From Eumeta japonica (taxonomy: Eukaryota > Arthropoda > Insecta > Lepidoptera > Psychidae), in contig BGZK01000102.1 of NCBI GenBank assembly GCA_005406025.1, positions 186,001 to 250,000 of the forward strand: a stretch of DNA of 64,000 bases, written 5' to 3'. Positions 1 through 12,576 of this stretch are shown in pieces. The translations under genes and the position numbers were made by a program. The number at the start of each line of letters is the position of its first letter. Position 1 is the stretch's first letter. The notes beneath the pieces were generated by a model. That model saw only the letters and a program-made list of their open reading frames with translations. It had not been told where the DNA came from and did no database searches.

Positions 1-1020
1 TAAAAATTAACTTTTCATTGAATGACGCGAATTTGCACTTTGAAGCTCTGTAGTCTGATTGGAATTGGTCACGTAATCACGGCACAATATACTAAAACTT
101 TGTCAAATGAAAATTCTGAGTTTATCCGTTTTTAATCAATACTATCTCCTTTTTCTGTCATACTATCGTAAGGAACTTGTTACGTCTTAAAGTATTCGAC
201 TCATAAAAAATTTTCAATTTTCTTACATATTTTGAGTTGGTAAGGATTATGGTTTGATAATTCACTCTTATTGCTTTGCAGTAGCACATAATACTTATAA
301 TAATATACATATATCATGATGTATGTATATTATTATAAGTATTTAATCAAGAATAGTATTTTATTTTAAATAAGTGTTTATAATGTGGCATCGTTGATAA
401 TTTAAATGTACATTGTATGTGATGTTTGTGTATTTGAAATTTAAAAATGTTAATTTTAGCTTAATTGACTTTAGTAAAATAACTAAATTCCAAAAAAAAG
501 TTTCTTCATGACTTGTGTCGTGATAATTTATCGTGAATTATGGCAATTTATTTTATTTAAATAATCAGTATGTTATAAATGATTGTATTCCATCAATTAT
601 GAAGAATAATACAAGGAATATTTCGAATTCAATAGGCACTACCGAACGGTAGCGACTGTGTGACCGCTCAGGAATTAAAAGGGTTGCCTTTAAAACCTGG
701 TGGAGCTGGACTCAATCCGACTACGGGAGAATGAATAGACCAGAGTTTTTAGTCGAGTAGATTTGAAGAACTGGAACTAAAGTGTTCTAAGTAACATTAT
801 TAAAATTCTGAGTAAACAGGCGTTCAACTTTACTGTTGGTTTATATATTTATATGAAATTAATTATATGCGTTTTTATGGTAGAAATTACCTTTGCAGAA
901 ATGTAATATAGACCACTTTTGCATTAATTTGCAATAATAGAATTTATATTTTTAAGTTGGAATATGCATAGAAGTGAATTTTGGTAAAAATGTTACATAG
1001 ACCATTTTAGTTCCAGGCTC
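1..1020. other. AT-rich non-coding DNA, presumed intron
   Basis: No credible exon is seen. The block is AT-rich with poly-A/T runs. It holds the perfect hairpin at 290-343 (listed separately). A more GC-balanced patch at about 635-735 resembles old repeat material but cannot be assigned. Confidence 0.5.
290..343. repeat. Perfect 22-bp inverted repeat (hairpin)
   Basis: Arms 290-311 and 322-343 are exact reverse complements, separated by 10 nt. The arms are AT-only apart from single C and G positions. A transcript of either strand would form a 22-bp stem. No flanking TIR or target duplication is obvious, so it may be a snap-back duplication or a palindromic AT-rich site rather than a gene. 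Confidence 0.85.
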
Positions 1021-1124
1021 GTCAATTAGACTACTCGTTTCGTGGCTCGAAAAGTGTGTCAAATCATCGGCCTCAGACGTGGCCATCGCATTGACCTTTG
1101 GCCGATATGCCTGTCGGTTGTCTC

Positions 1125-1243
1125 AAAGCGATCGAGCCGGTGTCGTTGTGACGTCAATATTACGTCGGCAGAGGGCGCGCGGCTGAAAAGCTCTCGCCCC
1201 GGACGTAATTTCGACGTCACAACGACACCAACTCGATCGATTA
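1125..1243 (-). repeat. Long CpG-rich hairpin, about 38-bp arms
   Basis: Arms about 1127-1165 and 1203-1242 are reverse complements with only about four differences. Each contains the block 'gtgtcgttgtgacgtc'. The 37-nt loop is GC-rich and itself has weak pairing (GGGCG/CGCCC). On the minus-strand transcript three of the four differences become G-U wobbles, so that strand folds almost perfectly. Each arm holds a GACGTC core. The open frames here on both strands are a by-product of the palindrome. It could be a fold-back repeat, a hairpin RNA precursor or a small MITE. Confidence 0.7.
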
Positions 1244-1629
1244 AACATAATTGATTCGCCAATCGGACGAAATTGAGAACATATTTGCTGGTCGTATTTG
1301 TCGGCGTACACAACAAGGATTATTTTTTCGGTTCATGTTGAAGATGTCTATGAAAGAAAACGTGTGCCACGTTGTCGCAACAATTTTAATTTTAGAAAAG
1401 AAAAATGAGACGACTTGAACTAATAAATAATAGCTTTGCCGGTGCGGAATTTATTGACATATAATTTTTTAAAATAATTAACAGTGTACCCAAAAGGCTA
1501 GTTTAATTATCGTTTGATTTTATAAGCTTCAAGAGCTTTCGTGGTTCCTAAAGTTTCATAAATTCAAGTAACAAATCTTCAGACCATGAAGCCATTAGTA
1601 CTGTAACTAAAATCCAACAAAACGATATT

Positions 1630-1925
1630 TAACAATACGCGGCCCGATCAATCGAAGCGACTGGCCTCGACATCGCCACACACTGTCCGACCGATCTGTA
1701 CATATTCTTCTCTATGGTCCATCCGGACTGGTAAACGATGTCGCTTCAGTCTTTAGACGTTATGTGCCTCGAGACTAAAGCGTCTATAGATGGAAAAAAT
1801 TTGTATCCGATCAGACGGAACCGAAGGCCAAATTGATGATGCATGACGACCTTGGTAGCCTTCAGCTCGTGCTGGACTGGCGTCGAGGGCTGGAAGTCAA
1901 ATCGAATAGAACAGACATTCACCTA
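1630..1925 (+). other. Unidentified coding-like block, frames broken
   Basis: Base composition shifts to balanced here, and two different plus-strand frames each give protein-like stretches broken by stops (for example DIATHCPTDLYIFF in one frame and MMHDDLGSLQLVLDWRRG in another). That pattern suits an old coding sequence with frameshifts, such as a transposon ORF. I do not recognise the protein, and chance openness cannot be excluded. Confidence 0.2.
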
Positions 1926-4079
1926 TGGAAATAATATTTCCACTGAAATTATACACTTCCCACAAAATTTGAATGTTAAAACATAAGTATAGACACATAT
2001 TCACACATTTAGAATCGTATTAATACAGCACACTTAAGTGCGGCGTTCCATCTTGAGCGTGGAAAGAGTGAGGCAGTTATAATCTCTCGCAGTAGTAAAT
2101 AAAATGTGTCTCGCTTCTACGTTACTTATTGAAATGGAGCATCATTTGAACGATGTTATTAGTACAGGTGATAATCTACATCATGTATATAAATTTGCGT
2201 GTGTGGGTGAGTTTGTGTGTATATACAATGAGAATAGTTTTTCTTTGTGCGGGCATCAGTTAAAACAATCGAATGAATCTACATAAAACTGCGACCATTC
2301 GATGCGGAATCGTTTGTAGGTTATTTTAGGTCATACATTTTTTAAATTCTCTTTCATCATATTTTCATAACTCGTAACGCCCAGCGAATCGGACGGGTAG
2401 CGGGTAGTACTGGCTATAAAATAAAATCGTTTCAAAAAAGTTTATAAAAAAAAGACATTTATAAAAAAGTACCCTATCTCGTATGATTTATTTGATATAG
2501 GCCGTTTGAGCACATCCGTGTCAAGATGGATTTTTCCGATTGCGAATCTCCTATAACGGGCAAAAACTAAGGGTAATACTGAAAACGTGCATTAAAAAGC
2601 GTAAAAAGCTCTGGCTTGGCTTGAACGGGATACTGGACGAAAATCCATTCGTTGCTAAGCTATGGATTAGTCAATAGTGTGTTTTTCTTTATTAAACTAT
2701 ATTATATTTTTGTGTATATTTTCATGATTGTGTATTCTTTTGTAGTCAGTTTAAAAGTGAAAGTCGACAGTAACTATTGTAAGTGCACACGAGATGTTCT
2801 AGCTTTAGACGTAATTTCAGGAACAACGCTATAATCTCGTTCGATCCGGAGGCAGCAGGTGCACTTTGCATCGATTAATAGCCTATACAATTTGCATAAA
2901 CACACCCCGCTTTGATTGGTACAAGCCTAAAAGCAGTTAAATGGATTATGAAGTCTTAACACTATCCTATTGTGTATTGTAAATTTAAGATTTAGCGCAT
3001 CTGCTTAGGTGATATGTAGACTCATTAAAAATATAATGAAAGATATGAATTATACGTGAACACAAATCATTACATGTGAACACACTGCAAAATTGGCGGA
3101 GACATACAGAATTGGCATACACATCACAGTATCTTTTTTTTTTAATCAGTAAAAAAATATAATAAATGATATTCTTGTACTGGTATATTTATGTCAGTTT
3201 TAATGAGTCTAAGTCCTCTCACATTTTTTTTTCATATCAAACTATCGTTAAATATTTCAAATAATTGCTTTTTAATTTCAGGCACATTAGGCGAAATAGC
3301 CTTTATCGCAATTTAAAATAAAACAAAGAGTTTCTGAACGGCAATAACACAATGAATACCTCATCACCTAACGATTGTACCAAGATGCGATCTGCCGTGT
3401 CTGCCTGTCCTTCTAGACGTACTCGTAGGTGTTTTAGACTAGGTTTTGGAAGAAAATAGACTGTTTCAATTCGCATAAACAGCTCATAGTAAAGATTGAT
3501 TAGGTGACACCAGCAGTGCTGGTGTAACGTTAACGAAATATATGTCCAACGATTAATTTCTCTACATCAACATATAACACACCTGTATTGTTGCTGCTAA
3601 AGTGAAGCTCGAAAAATGTAAAGCGACGATGTAAATAAAATAATCGTAAAATAACGTCAACGGCTACAAAAAAAAAAATTCGTAATTTTGTACGAAAAAT
3701 ATAGTTTGAATGCTGCTATCTAGAGACTGCTTTAGCTTGTTAATTTATACAGTGCAATTAATTTATTTATTATAAATGTGAAAATATGTTGGTTCGGATG
3801 TTTATCCTTCAAACATGCTCGAATTCTTAGACGGATTATAATCAAAATTTGTATGGATGGGTATTACATTCTGTAATAAAAGATATTTTTAGGGTTTTAT
3901 TTATCTATTATATATTGATAGGAGGGCTACTTTTATACAAAATAGACATTTCGTACTGATAGAAAAAGACAGTGATTGAAAAACTTATTCTTGAGTAATA
4001 TTCATTTTGTTACAGTAATTTTGGCGACAGCTCTGTCCAAACTGGAACTGTTATTGGTCGGCGAATCAAAATTGAAAAT

Positions 4080-4345
4080 TTAACGGTAAGCGAAATCGAA
4101 AGCCGAAACAAGATCGTACTAGAGAGTGAAATCGAGATCGAAATTTGAAAAAGGGACTGGAGTCGAAATTGAGTGTGGGCTTGTGGTCAGAGTCGAGAGC
4201 GGAAACGGCATTGGAATTAATAATGGGTCGAAATCGACTGTAAAACCAAATTCAAAACCAATAGCGACAGGACTGGAATAGGAATTAACAAGAAAATGGA
4301 TAGATATTATCAAAAAGATAAAAGAGCTTTCTACGTCCAAGTAGG
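4080..4345. repeat. Degenerate purine-rich hexamer tract (GTCGAAATCGA-like)
   Basis: Recurring variants of 'gaaatcga' and 'gtcgaaat' at irregular 6-12-bp spacing give a strongly purine-biased plus strand. It looks like a decayed simple-sequence array. The 73-codon minus-strand frame over it (4119-4340) is a product of the biased composition. Confidence 0.5.
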
Positions 4346-5134
4346 CGAAGTTGTGGGCGAAAGCTAGTGTTGCATAATCATCGAGTTCAAATTATTATCA
4401 GATAACAAGAATTACTTAATACAAACAGCTCTTAGTAATGATATTGTAACAGTTCTGTTTTGTTTTAGTTAAACTTAAAAGTGTGGAGGATTAAAACAAG
4501 TTGTACTTTTTTTTTTGTTTTTAATGTTAGTCAATTTGCACATTAGTCTTTTGAAACATAAATTGTGAATTATCTACACGGCTTACCTCATTTTTGCAGC
4601 TCAGATACATCGCAGACCTAGTTTCTATATAATATGTAATTTCTACATACTGCGTAAATTACAATGCCCGCGCGCATGAATAAATTGAGAATGCAAAGGC
4701 TGTCTTTGAAATATCTTTTTATCCCCATTCGCATAGAATTAATCATTTCCTAACACGCGTACGCCGTAACGTCGACGTCAAGTTGCATAACACAGACGGC
4801 AACTAACCACAGGTTGTGTATCTTGAATCAACCTATAATATTGCTCTGTGTATTTTGACACTCTTACATCAATCGAATTGTAATGATACAAGGAGATTGA
4901 ATTGACACTCCAAGCGTAATTCACTCGTATTCAGACATTGTGGGCGTTATATCGGATGCGGCAGTCGTCTGGCACTATGTAGATTGAGATGAGTTATAAT
5001 GCAATGGTTGAATAAATTGTGTGCAAAAAATTAAAAAAAATGAATAAAACTTAAAAACGTAAGTGAATAAAATGGTTTGCTTACAATTAACATCAATGAA
5101 AAAAAAATAGGTTAACCCTATAGGCCAACCCTGA

Positions 5135-5529
5135 AACTTCCCGCTATTTTCGAGTTCAAAACACTCGAAAATTTACGGAATTTGACGCAATTTTTGAGTA
5201 AAAAAAGGTTTGTTTCGATTTCTTTCGACAACGATTTCTCGCAAACGAATCAACCGATTTAGACCCAGTTTAGGGCAATCGACGTGTTTTTAATAGGTTA
5301 AGAGCTGATTAGGTTTTGGAATTGATCGCTCAAGCCATTTTAAGTTATTTAGAAAAAAACACTTTAAAAAAAAATTTTTTCTTAGTTTTTTGAAAATTTC
5401 TCAAAATCTACCGATCCAAATTGACCCAAACTTTCAAGAAATCTAAGTTTGGTGAAACTCTTTGGAACGTCATTTAGTGGGCTTGATTCGGTCAAGCCGT
5501 TTAAAAGTTATAAGAGGTTTACATACATC

Positions 5530-5578
<49 letters not shown>

Positions 5579-5737
5579 CCGCACAGACATACGGACATCA
5601 TCTCAGGAATGATTAGGGAAGGTTCTTAGACCCTCAGAACGTCGAGGTCTGATGGGAACTCGATTTTTGCAAAATGAGGTGAAACCAATAACTTCCCGAA
5701 AATTTTAGAAAATTTGCAATTTTCTTAGCGGGAAGTT
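5135..5737. mobile_element. Non-autonomous TIR element carrying a CA microsatellite
   Basis: Left end 'aacttcccgcta' (5135-5146) and right end 'tagcgggaagtt' (5726-5737) are perfect inverted repeats. The interior has no open frame and contains an (AC)n run at 5535-5577 followed by 'gcacagacatacggacatc'. A second, diverged copy lies at 48215-49079, with a GA microsatellite in the matching position. I recognise this as a common insect interspersed repeat; its autonomous partner is not identifiable here. Confidence 0.75.
5535..5577. repeat. (AC)n microsatellite
   Basis: About 21 uninterrupted AC dinucleotides inside the TIR element at 5135-5737. Its position is shared with the GA tract of the second copy, so it travels with the element. 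Confidence 0.98.
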
Positions 5738-6389
5738 AAAAATGATGGTCATGTTTATGATGCACCTATCTTATTACTTTGAGTGAGCAATTCTTGTATA
5801 TTATGTCGAAAAAAAATGGCTACCTCGGAAATGACGCTGACGACTTCGATGTCAATCCGTACTTTGATTAGGTATTGTTTTTCAAGTTTATCTATAAAGG
5901 TATGTTCCCTGAAAGAACCAGATAAAGATAAATTTAGATATTGCTTTATTTAGCGCCCTTCAGTTAATTTTGAGGTAATTACATCACTACTATGTGGTTC
6001 TCAATAACAATAAATAGTAACTATATGACATTAACTAATGATAGTACTATACGTTTTATGTCATATACCCAAATATTTATTGATGGGAATAAACAGCAAA
6101 TTTCCCCGTGGGAAGTTATCATTTTCCCACGGCTAAATCAAAAATAGGCGAGCAAACCTTGTTCACCCATGTATCAACTTTAACACTTGACGCTAGAATA
6201 ACTCAATATATTTTTGTTTCCTATATTCGTCGACGACTTATATTATATTTCGAATTTTTTAGGTTCCTTGACCAGACATCTATTGTCTCTGTGTACCCTT
6301 CCAGGAAGTAAGCGTCACCTTATACATAAAAATAATATTCTTTTTATTAATGACTTCTAACAGCGAGTAATATTCAACTGATACCTTTT
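5738..6389. other. Unassigned AT-rich DNA
   Basis: No exon, hairpin or recognised repeat is seen. The 67-codon plus-strand frame at 6108-6311 has no family resemblance and no splice context. Confidence 0.4.
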
Positions 6390-6720
6390 TTCCGCCATAT
6401 TCACTTCATTCGCAATCCGAAATTATTCAAAACTACCCCCGAACGTTACAAAACGTTAAAACACCCTAACGGCCCGCGACGGACACAAAACCGATAAAGT
6501 GAGACAATTCGGGCCTCATTAGCACCATTCGGTATACGGAGCCCTCGAGCATTAAGCACGGGGTTAACGGTATTTCAGATGGCCGGCGGGCCGTGCAACG
6601 GGCCCCGGTAAATCGTTCGTGAGCGGGCCGCTGCTATTGGCAGCCGCGTGCACCGCCGAATATATCGGCTCGCGTTCGGCCGGTTTTAACGCCGGTTTTG
6701 TTGCTGCTGTATTTTGTAAT
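6390..6720. other. CpG-rich island, candidate regulatory DNA
   Basis: Sharp change to GC- and CpG-rich sequence (for example 'ggccggcgggccgtgcaacg' near 6580) within AT-rich surroundings. It has no long frame and no repeat features. Similar islands recur through the window. In insect developmental genes, intronic blocks of this kind can be enhancers. Function is inferred only from composition. Confidence 0.35.
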
Positions 6721-6763
6721 ACGTATGTAGGTATGTGTATGTGTATGCGAACGCTATTAAGAT

Positions 6764-6900
6764 TAAAAAAAAAAACTGGTCAAGTGCGATTCTGATACAT
6801 GCGCACCATTTACCGGTACATATATTGTATTATACATTTACTAAAAAAAAAAGGGGGGTTTTCTTATGTCCAGTTCGGAATCTTTAGCGCAGCCCCGATT
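6764..6900 (-). repeat. Fragment of 'ggccaagtgcgag' lepidopteran repeat
   Basis: A poly-A run followed by 'actggtcaagtgcgattc' is the reverse complement of the typical end of this abundant family (full copies at 15700-16492 and 52363-53096). The other boundary is not clear. Confidence 0.5.
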
Positions 6901-7884
6901 TCGGTCTGTTTGTATTATCTGTAGTGTTATTCCAAGAATTTTTACTATAAATGCACTAACAGCCGAATTCTGAACGATGATCAAAATTTAACTTACGACC
7001 AGTTAAGTGACACGGAGTTGATCGTGATCAAATACTAGAAAGAAGCGTAAATGAAATGATAGAACCTCAGAGTAAAGATAATACAGAGAGTCATAAAATA
7101 ACAAGACAATCCTTTCTACTTGAATTTGTTTTTTTTAATGACGTCTCTGATTAAGCAAAAAGGGATAGTAATATGATTGACAAGCACGCCCCTGACTAAG
7201 GTTGTACAATTTTTCATGTTTATAAAAAGGTATAGTCATGTGCTTTATTAAAAGTATTATCGACGAACTGAATTTAGTTTATATCATGAATTTGTATAAA
7301 ATGTTTAGAATTTTTAGAATGTATTACTGCAACAGTAAACAATTCATTATTCATTATTCATTATAAAAACTAAATGTCTTTCTCTTTGTTAGGGCTAATC
7401 TATGAAACGGCGGAATGGATTGTGATTAAAGGTCATTGCTGCACTCCCATATATTATTCGTATAAGCGCCAAAAATGAAGAAAAATTGTGTCCTACGTTC
7501 CAAATGATGGTCATGAACCCCTAAAATTCAATTAGAGTAACGGACACTTATGACCATTTATTTATTACCAAAAACACTATAAGGACTTTGTAGTTAAAAA
7601 AAAGATTACATTTTTTTTATAAGTTCACTGAAATTTCATAAAAATAAATTTATATCTAATAATCCTAATACTAATAATAAATAATATTAGATTCTTTAAG
7701 CAATCAGTTTTAATAATACACAATTAAAAACGTGGTAGTGTCAATTCCTATGCATTTATGTACCTAAAGATTGCCGTAATACACGACAGCGTTGCCTGTA
7801 TTATTTACTAGTAGAATATTTAAGTGAAAATAAATGTGGAAATGTGTATAGATTATTTCGCAATTGATGCGGCAGAGCCAATCT
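6901..7884. other. Unassigned AT-rich DNA
   Basis: No exon or recognisable element. Short AT-rich direct repeats such as 'attcattattcattat' near 7340 are present. Confidence 0.4.
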
Positions 7885-8125
7885 GTGATACCAGACACTC
7901 ACAGAATACACCCTCCCCTCCTCTCCGCCCTCTCTCCCTCACGGTGACCTTCACCCCTCTTCACAGGCTCACTCCCTCTCAGTCACACTATTCCATCCTC
8001 TACCAGATATCTTATTTCTACTTAAGAGGCTAGCAACGCACTGGTGACTCCTCTGGGGTCAGAACCCCAGAAGAGTCAGCATGTCCACGGGTGACGGTGG
8101 CCACCTTCTCTCACATTCTCACTTG
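7885..8125 (+). repeat. LINE-tail-like repeat, plus orientation
   Basis: Pyrimidine-rich segment followed by 'ggctagcaacgcactggtga' (8029-8048) and a CpG patch near 8090. The same core appears in reverse complement at 18597-18950, 37712-38010 and 58298-58640. This block is familiar as the 3' untranslated tail of lepidopteran non-LTR elements. There is no open reading frame. Confidence 0.6.
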
Positions 8126-10085
8126 ACACTCTGATATGCTAAAAAAAGGATAATGATTTATTTAATTTAGTTAAATAAAAAGTGCTTCGAATATGTTTTT
8201 TCATATATTTTGTTTAGTAACACATGTTCATATTTTTGTAGAGTAATAAAATAACGCAGGCGGATCCAAAAAGAATATATATTGCATAGTTACATTAATT
8301 TACAGATATCAGTCGTACAGAGAAATTTTTAGACAAATCCATATTGAATTTTAAATTACTAAATTCTTCTACATCAACAATAATAAATAAAAAAAACAGT
8401 GGCACTCCGACAGAAGTGAAAACTTGAACAATTACGTGTGTATTTTTTGAATTGCCTGTAAATATTTTATTGTGCAGGAAATATTTTAAATGAAGTGTTT
8501 TTAAATCATTATTATTATGTGATCCTGTACACTTTTAGTTCAATAGAACATTTTTTAGTTACATCTATTTCATGTTGTGAACTCTTTTATTTGCTTCAAA
8601 CAAATTGGTCACGGTTCATTTAATATTTATCTACCAGTATTTCAAGAATTCCATTGGTAATAATTAAAATAAAAAACGGTATAAAAATATTCATGACTTT
8701 TTGAACAGTAAGTCCAATAACATTTGTTTCGCGTTCGCACTTTATTGACACTACATACCATTTTTATTTTATAGGCTATATCAAATACTACCTCAATAGT
8801 TTCATCGATTTTAGGGCTAAATTTAATGTGTCCAATGTAACAGAAGCGTTGAAACAGAATTGTCTTTTATATTTTAAACATATGAAATAAGCTGGAAATT
8901 TTTATACATCTCAAATGTACACACACTGCTTTATTGTATTACCTTAGCAATATCTTTTGTAGAGAAGTAGAATCGGCGTATGTAAAGAATTCGTGTTTCG
9001 ATGACGCAAGCGTAGTCGCGAGCAAAAGTTAGTGTATCTTTGTAAGTTATAGCTTATATATTATACTGATGTATAAACTATATTATTGTAGAGTTTCAAT
9101 TTAAAATTTTAAAGAATAATTTTCAAATTTCTTATTAAACCTAGTTTTAAACTAAATGCTATTTAATTCGAAACAGTGGTTTCGAGCTTCAAAGAGGCCA
9201 AAGAAAATTTTTTAATAAAAAATTAAAGAAAAAGTATTCACTTATTTCGTCCATTTTAGTTTATCCGTTTTGTGCCATAATTTACAGCATTATTTTTGGA
9301 GCAAAATTTGCTGCAAAGAGAATCTCCACAGCGAAACCCAGATCCACTCATTTTCCTAGGGCCTATTTTGAAAATTAATAAATCATGTCGAAAATCAATA
9401 AAAACTTTTTTAAAGGTTTCATTTATACTATCTATCCATTGGCACGATTTTTCTGCGATTCTCCAGAAATACATTTTATAGTGTTTTTGGTATGGGTATA
9501 ATAACTATAATGTAAATAAACTGAGTTATATTATTATGTGCAATGATACATTAAATAATTAAGCTTTAAATTATTAACTACTCGCCAAAACAATCACGAC
9601 CACCATTGCCGTGATCTGATTTTAATTCTGGTCCGACGATATCGTTTTCATAATGAGTAATATTCTTTTATTATGTAGATATTTGCTGAGTTACAAAACA
9701 TAATATCTTTATTTTTGCATGTGTTTCGATTCGTATACTTAGAAAGTATTAAGTGCTAATCCAGTTCTTAAACCTCTGGGTGGATAAAAAATATATTTTA
9801 AATCGTCAATTTACTTAAATCGGCAAGCGTTTGTTGCCTATTCAGATGAGACTTGAGCATGCACAATGTGAATTCACTTATATTGGCGTCGTATCTTAAT
9901 AAAATTTGAATTATTAAATTTTACCAGGCCACGCGAGAAACACTTTTAACAAGAAAACGCTGAAGTTTGATCATTTGAGGGTAAGAATGTGGGGATTCCA
10001 AAAGCTATCCGCATAGTGATATCGAATATTTTACAAGAAAAATATTCGATCACTGAAAAATGGATGTATAGAGGAAATGTTTTCG
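8126..10085. other. Unassigned AT-rich DNA
   Basis: No exon is seen. Frames at 9256-9481 on both strands overlap each other and look random. A weak 'gcaagcgtagtcgcgagcaaa' remnant near 9006 resembles the end of a decayed lepidopteran repeat. Confidence 0.4.
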
Positions 10086-10985
10086 TATGGTAATTTTGAA
10101 CGATTTGAAATGTCGACTGAAACCAGCAGAATCAGTTGAAAGTTTCTGAATAGCGGTCAAAGACAAAAGCCTCTCTAGAGCAACTGTTTACTTCTGGCGC
10201 GACGAATTTTAGGACGTGCTTCTGTTACAGAAGATAACGAACCGGCAATGAAAACTTTTGTCTGTGAAAATACGAGAATTACATACAAAGACATGTATTG
10301 GGAAATATATATGAAGTTCTATGAAGTTGTATACAATAGCTCGTATAGGTAGATTTGCTGATTTTTTACTAATTTTTATGTATTTTTTGTATGCCAATCG
10401 GACGTATGGTGGCCGAGCTATGTTTAAACCTATTTTCATATGCACGGCCACATCTAAACTATTGAATAGACGATATCTGCGCTTGCAGAGTTTGAAAGCT
10501 AAGCGTACCTACGAAAAATCTTGTCATACATCCCAACCCGATCTGACGTAACGTCTTGGAGATATGCTAGATGCTATATTTTCATACTATGAAAATGTTT
10601 GATGTGCGATATTTCTCTAGTGTCTTGGCCGATCTTCACCATTCATACAAGTAGAGGTAATCAGCATAAGGAGGTTACTTTCATGCTGCGTGCCGCACAA
10701 CCTAACGCCTCGGAAGTAGGTTGGGATAGCACGGTGTCGAGACATGATAGCAAAACCTTAAGCTTGCTCGTTTCAGCACGGTAAAGATACCATTACGGGC
10801 GACGCGAATGGATTCATCGGTATAATGCAGAAACAAAGCGTTAGTTCACCGTGTGGCCGTTTCGCAATGAACCAACGCCTACTAAACCCAAACGTGCGAG
10901 AAATATAGAAGAAATTTTTAATGCAAGTTTTTTTCTGTAAGGGGATTTTGTCTATATGCACTAGATGAAAAGGGCATCAACAATG
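10086..10985 (+). pseudogene. Broken mariner transposase, first copy
   Basis: In-frame pieces match mariner-family transposase in the correct order: LKPAESVE and SRATVYFWRDEF (N-terminal helix-turn-helix region, 10100-10210), TEDNEPAMKTFV then ENTRITYKDM (10230-10295), and TGDANWI, ETKR, then NEPTPTKPKRARNIEE (10790-10910), and finally DEKGINNEWHF (10960-10990). Pieces are separated by frameshifts and stops. The C-terminal third, with the last DD34D aspartate, is absent, and no terminal repeats were found. It is a dead, truncated copy from a different lineage than the copy at 45539-46774. Confidence 0.75.
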
Positions 10986-12110
10986 AATGGCATTTTATCA
11001 AATATTAGGAAAAAAAATATTTACTGTTGTGAGCAGTAAAAGATGGAACTGCTTAACTTCAATAACGCGTCTTATGTGTTTTGATAAGTAACGTTTAGGT
11101 CTAGAAATTTTGCGTAGATGTCGATGGAGTTATTTAAAAAATATAATTAAGCAAATAACTTGTAGTATATAATTCTGTAGTTTTACAAAACTTTCGGAGT
11201 TCCGTATAGAATAAAATTTAGGCAAAGATTTACCAGCGGTAAAACTTTGCACAGTTTTCGAACTCTCTGATTTTAAAATATTAACAGTGTTCTCGATCTA
11301 AGAACTATCGGACTTACCTTTCGAAATTACGAAAATAAAGAATATTAAACAATCGTAGTTTTCATATCCACACGCATACGCACGCACGCACACACACGCA
11401 CACATATTGTACCCATACTGAATCTTATACATAAAAACAGCCGTATCTTTATATTATGATTCTTTATTTGAACAGATTCAATTTCATTTATTTACGGCAA
11501 CAATTAGTTTTATCTGGGTCTGTTTCACGTGAGGCCCTTTCTTTGAAAGAAAGAAGATTTGTCATGAATAAACCCTTCTTTTCCACGGATACAGCCACGA
11601 TAACCCTCGTTATCTTTAATTGCTACCCGCTTTAGCTACGCGACGTGAATTAAGAATAGGTTTCACTCAAACGTATGTACGAAGTCTTTAACCGTGTAGC
11701 TTATTTATGTTACATTATTTATCGCTTATTGAAAATCTACGTGTATTCATTCGAATATACCGCCGATTTCAAAGAAACGTCTTCCGAGTTAACCCATATG
11801 ATACGATTTAGTCCACAGAAATTGCTGTTCATGACTGTGAAATTACTTCACACCCCTAAACAATTCTGCTGTCGTGTTTGTACACAGTGTTCACACAGAG
11901 CAATCTCATTAACAATGTGTGGATATGACAAGCTCCGGTTGACTTGCTTACACAATAAACATACGCCGACCTCGCGTACAACGGTGAACACGTCGAGGTG
12001 ACGCCGTATCAAGTATCGCACTAAATATATACTGTAGGGTCATTAATTTGATAATTCGTGACATTCCAGTTTTATGAGTTAGATTTCCTTCCGATCAAGG
12101 AAATAAAATG
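10986..12110. other. Unassigned DNA with a CA/CG microsatellite
   Basis: An imperfect (CA)n/(CG) tract lies at 11369-11406. The rest is unassigned. A 108-codon plus-strand frame at 11675-12001 has no recognised motif, signal peptide or splice context and is not called as a gene. Confidence 0.4.
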
Positions 12111-12576
12111 AAAAATTTGGTTGCCTGTAAAGTCGGTATACGGGCGAAAGTTTTACGTGACAACGACTTTGAATGGTAAAATCATTTTAATGTGAATATT
12201 CATTCGTATAGTAGGAAGAAGGATGAAATAATAGTAACAATTTAAAACATTTATTTATACAAAGAATTATATTTAAAACATTAATTTATACAAAGAATCT
12301 CGCACTGAATTTCATATTAACAAAATTTTATTTTACCTTTACACATACATACGTATTTATATACAAATATACATACAATAACTTGCAATACATTTGCAAG
12401 CTATGCACTAATTCTCTAGTGCTGCGCGCGGCAGACCGATCATAGTTGAGTGGGAGAGAGACGCAAGCATTCGGCGGGCCTCTCTCGTTCGGTGACTCAT
12501 CGTTACGTTACCGAGCGTTACACTTTTCAAAGTGACTCCCAGCCGCAACCTAATTTAAGACGTTGTCACGTCAAAA
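12111..12576 (-). mobile_element. Family A asymmetric-TIR element, copy 1
   Basis: Left end is 'ttggttgcctgtaaagtcgg', then a GCCTGTA/TACGGGC stem, then 'ttttacgtgacaacg'. The right end is 'gacgttgtcacgtcaaaa'. The inverted repeat is terminal on the right but about 40 bp internal on the left, where a hairpin lies. That asymmetry suits a Helentron-type non-autonomous element (HINE) whose 5' end is on the right. There is no coding capacity. Nearly identical copies lie at 22961-23432 and 34976-35449; this one has a few small deletions in its GC-rich third. Confidence 0.75.

Larger units (their letters stand above)
1244..5110. other. AT-rich non-coding DNA with one coding-like patch
   Basis: Mostly AT-rich unassigned sequence. 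A GC-balanced patch at 1630-1925 and a purine-rich degenerate hexamer tract at 4080-4345 are listed separately. Around 3790-3990 there are traces resembling a decayed lepidopteran repeat. No exon with splice signals is apparent. Confidence 0.4.

Noticed and set aside
1059..1316. Overlapping 60-85-codon frames on both strands
   Set aside because: They arise from the palindrome at 1125-1243, which gives similar peptides from both arms.
11675..12001. 108-codon plus-strand frame
   Set aside because: No recognised motif, signal peptide or splice sites; plausible chance frame.
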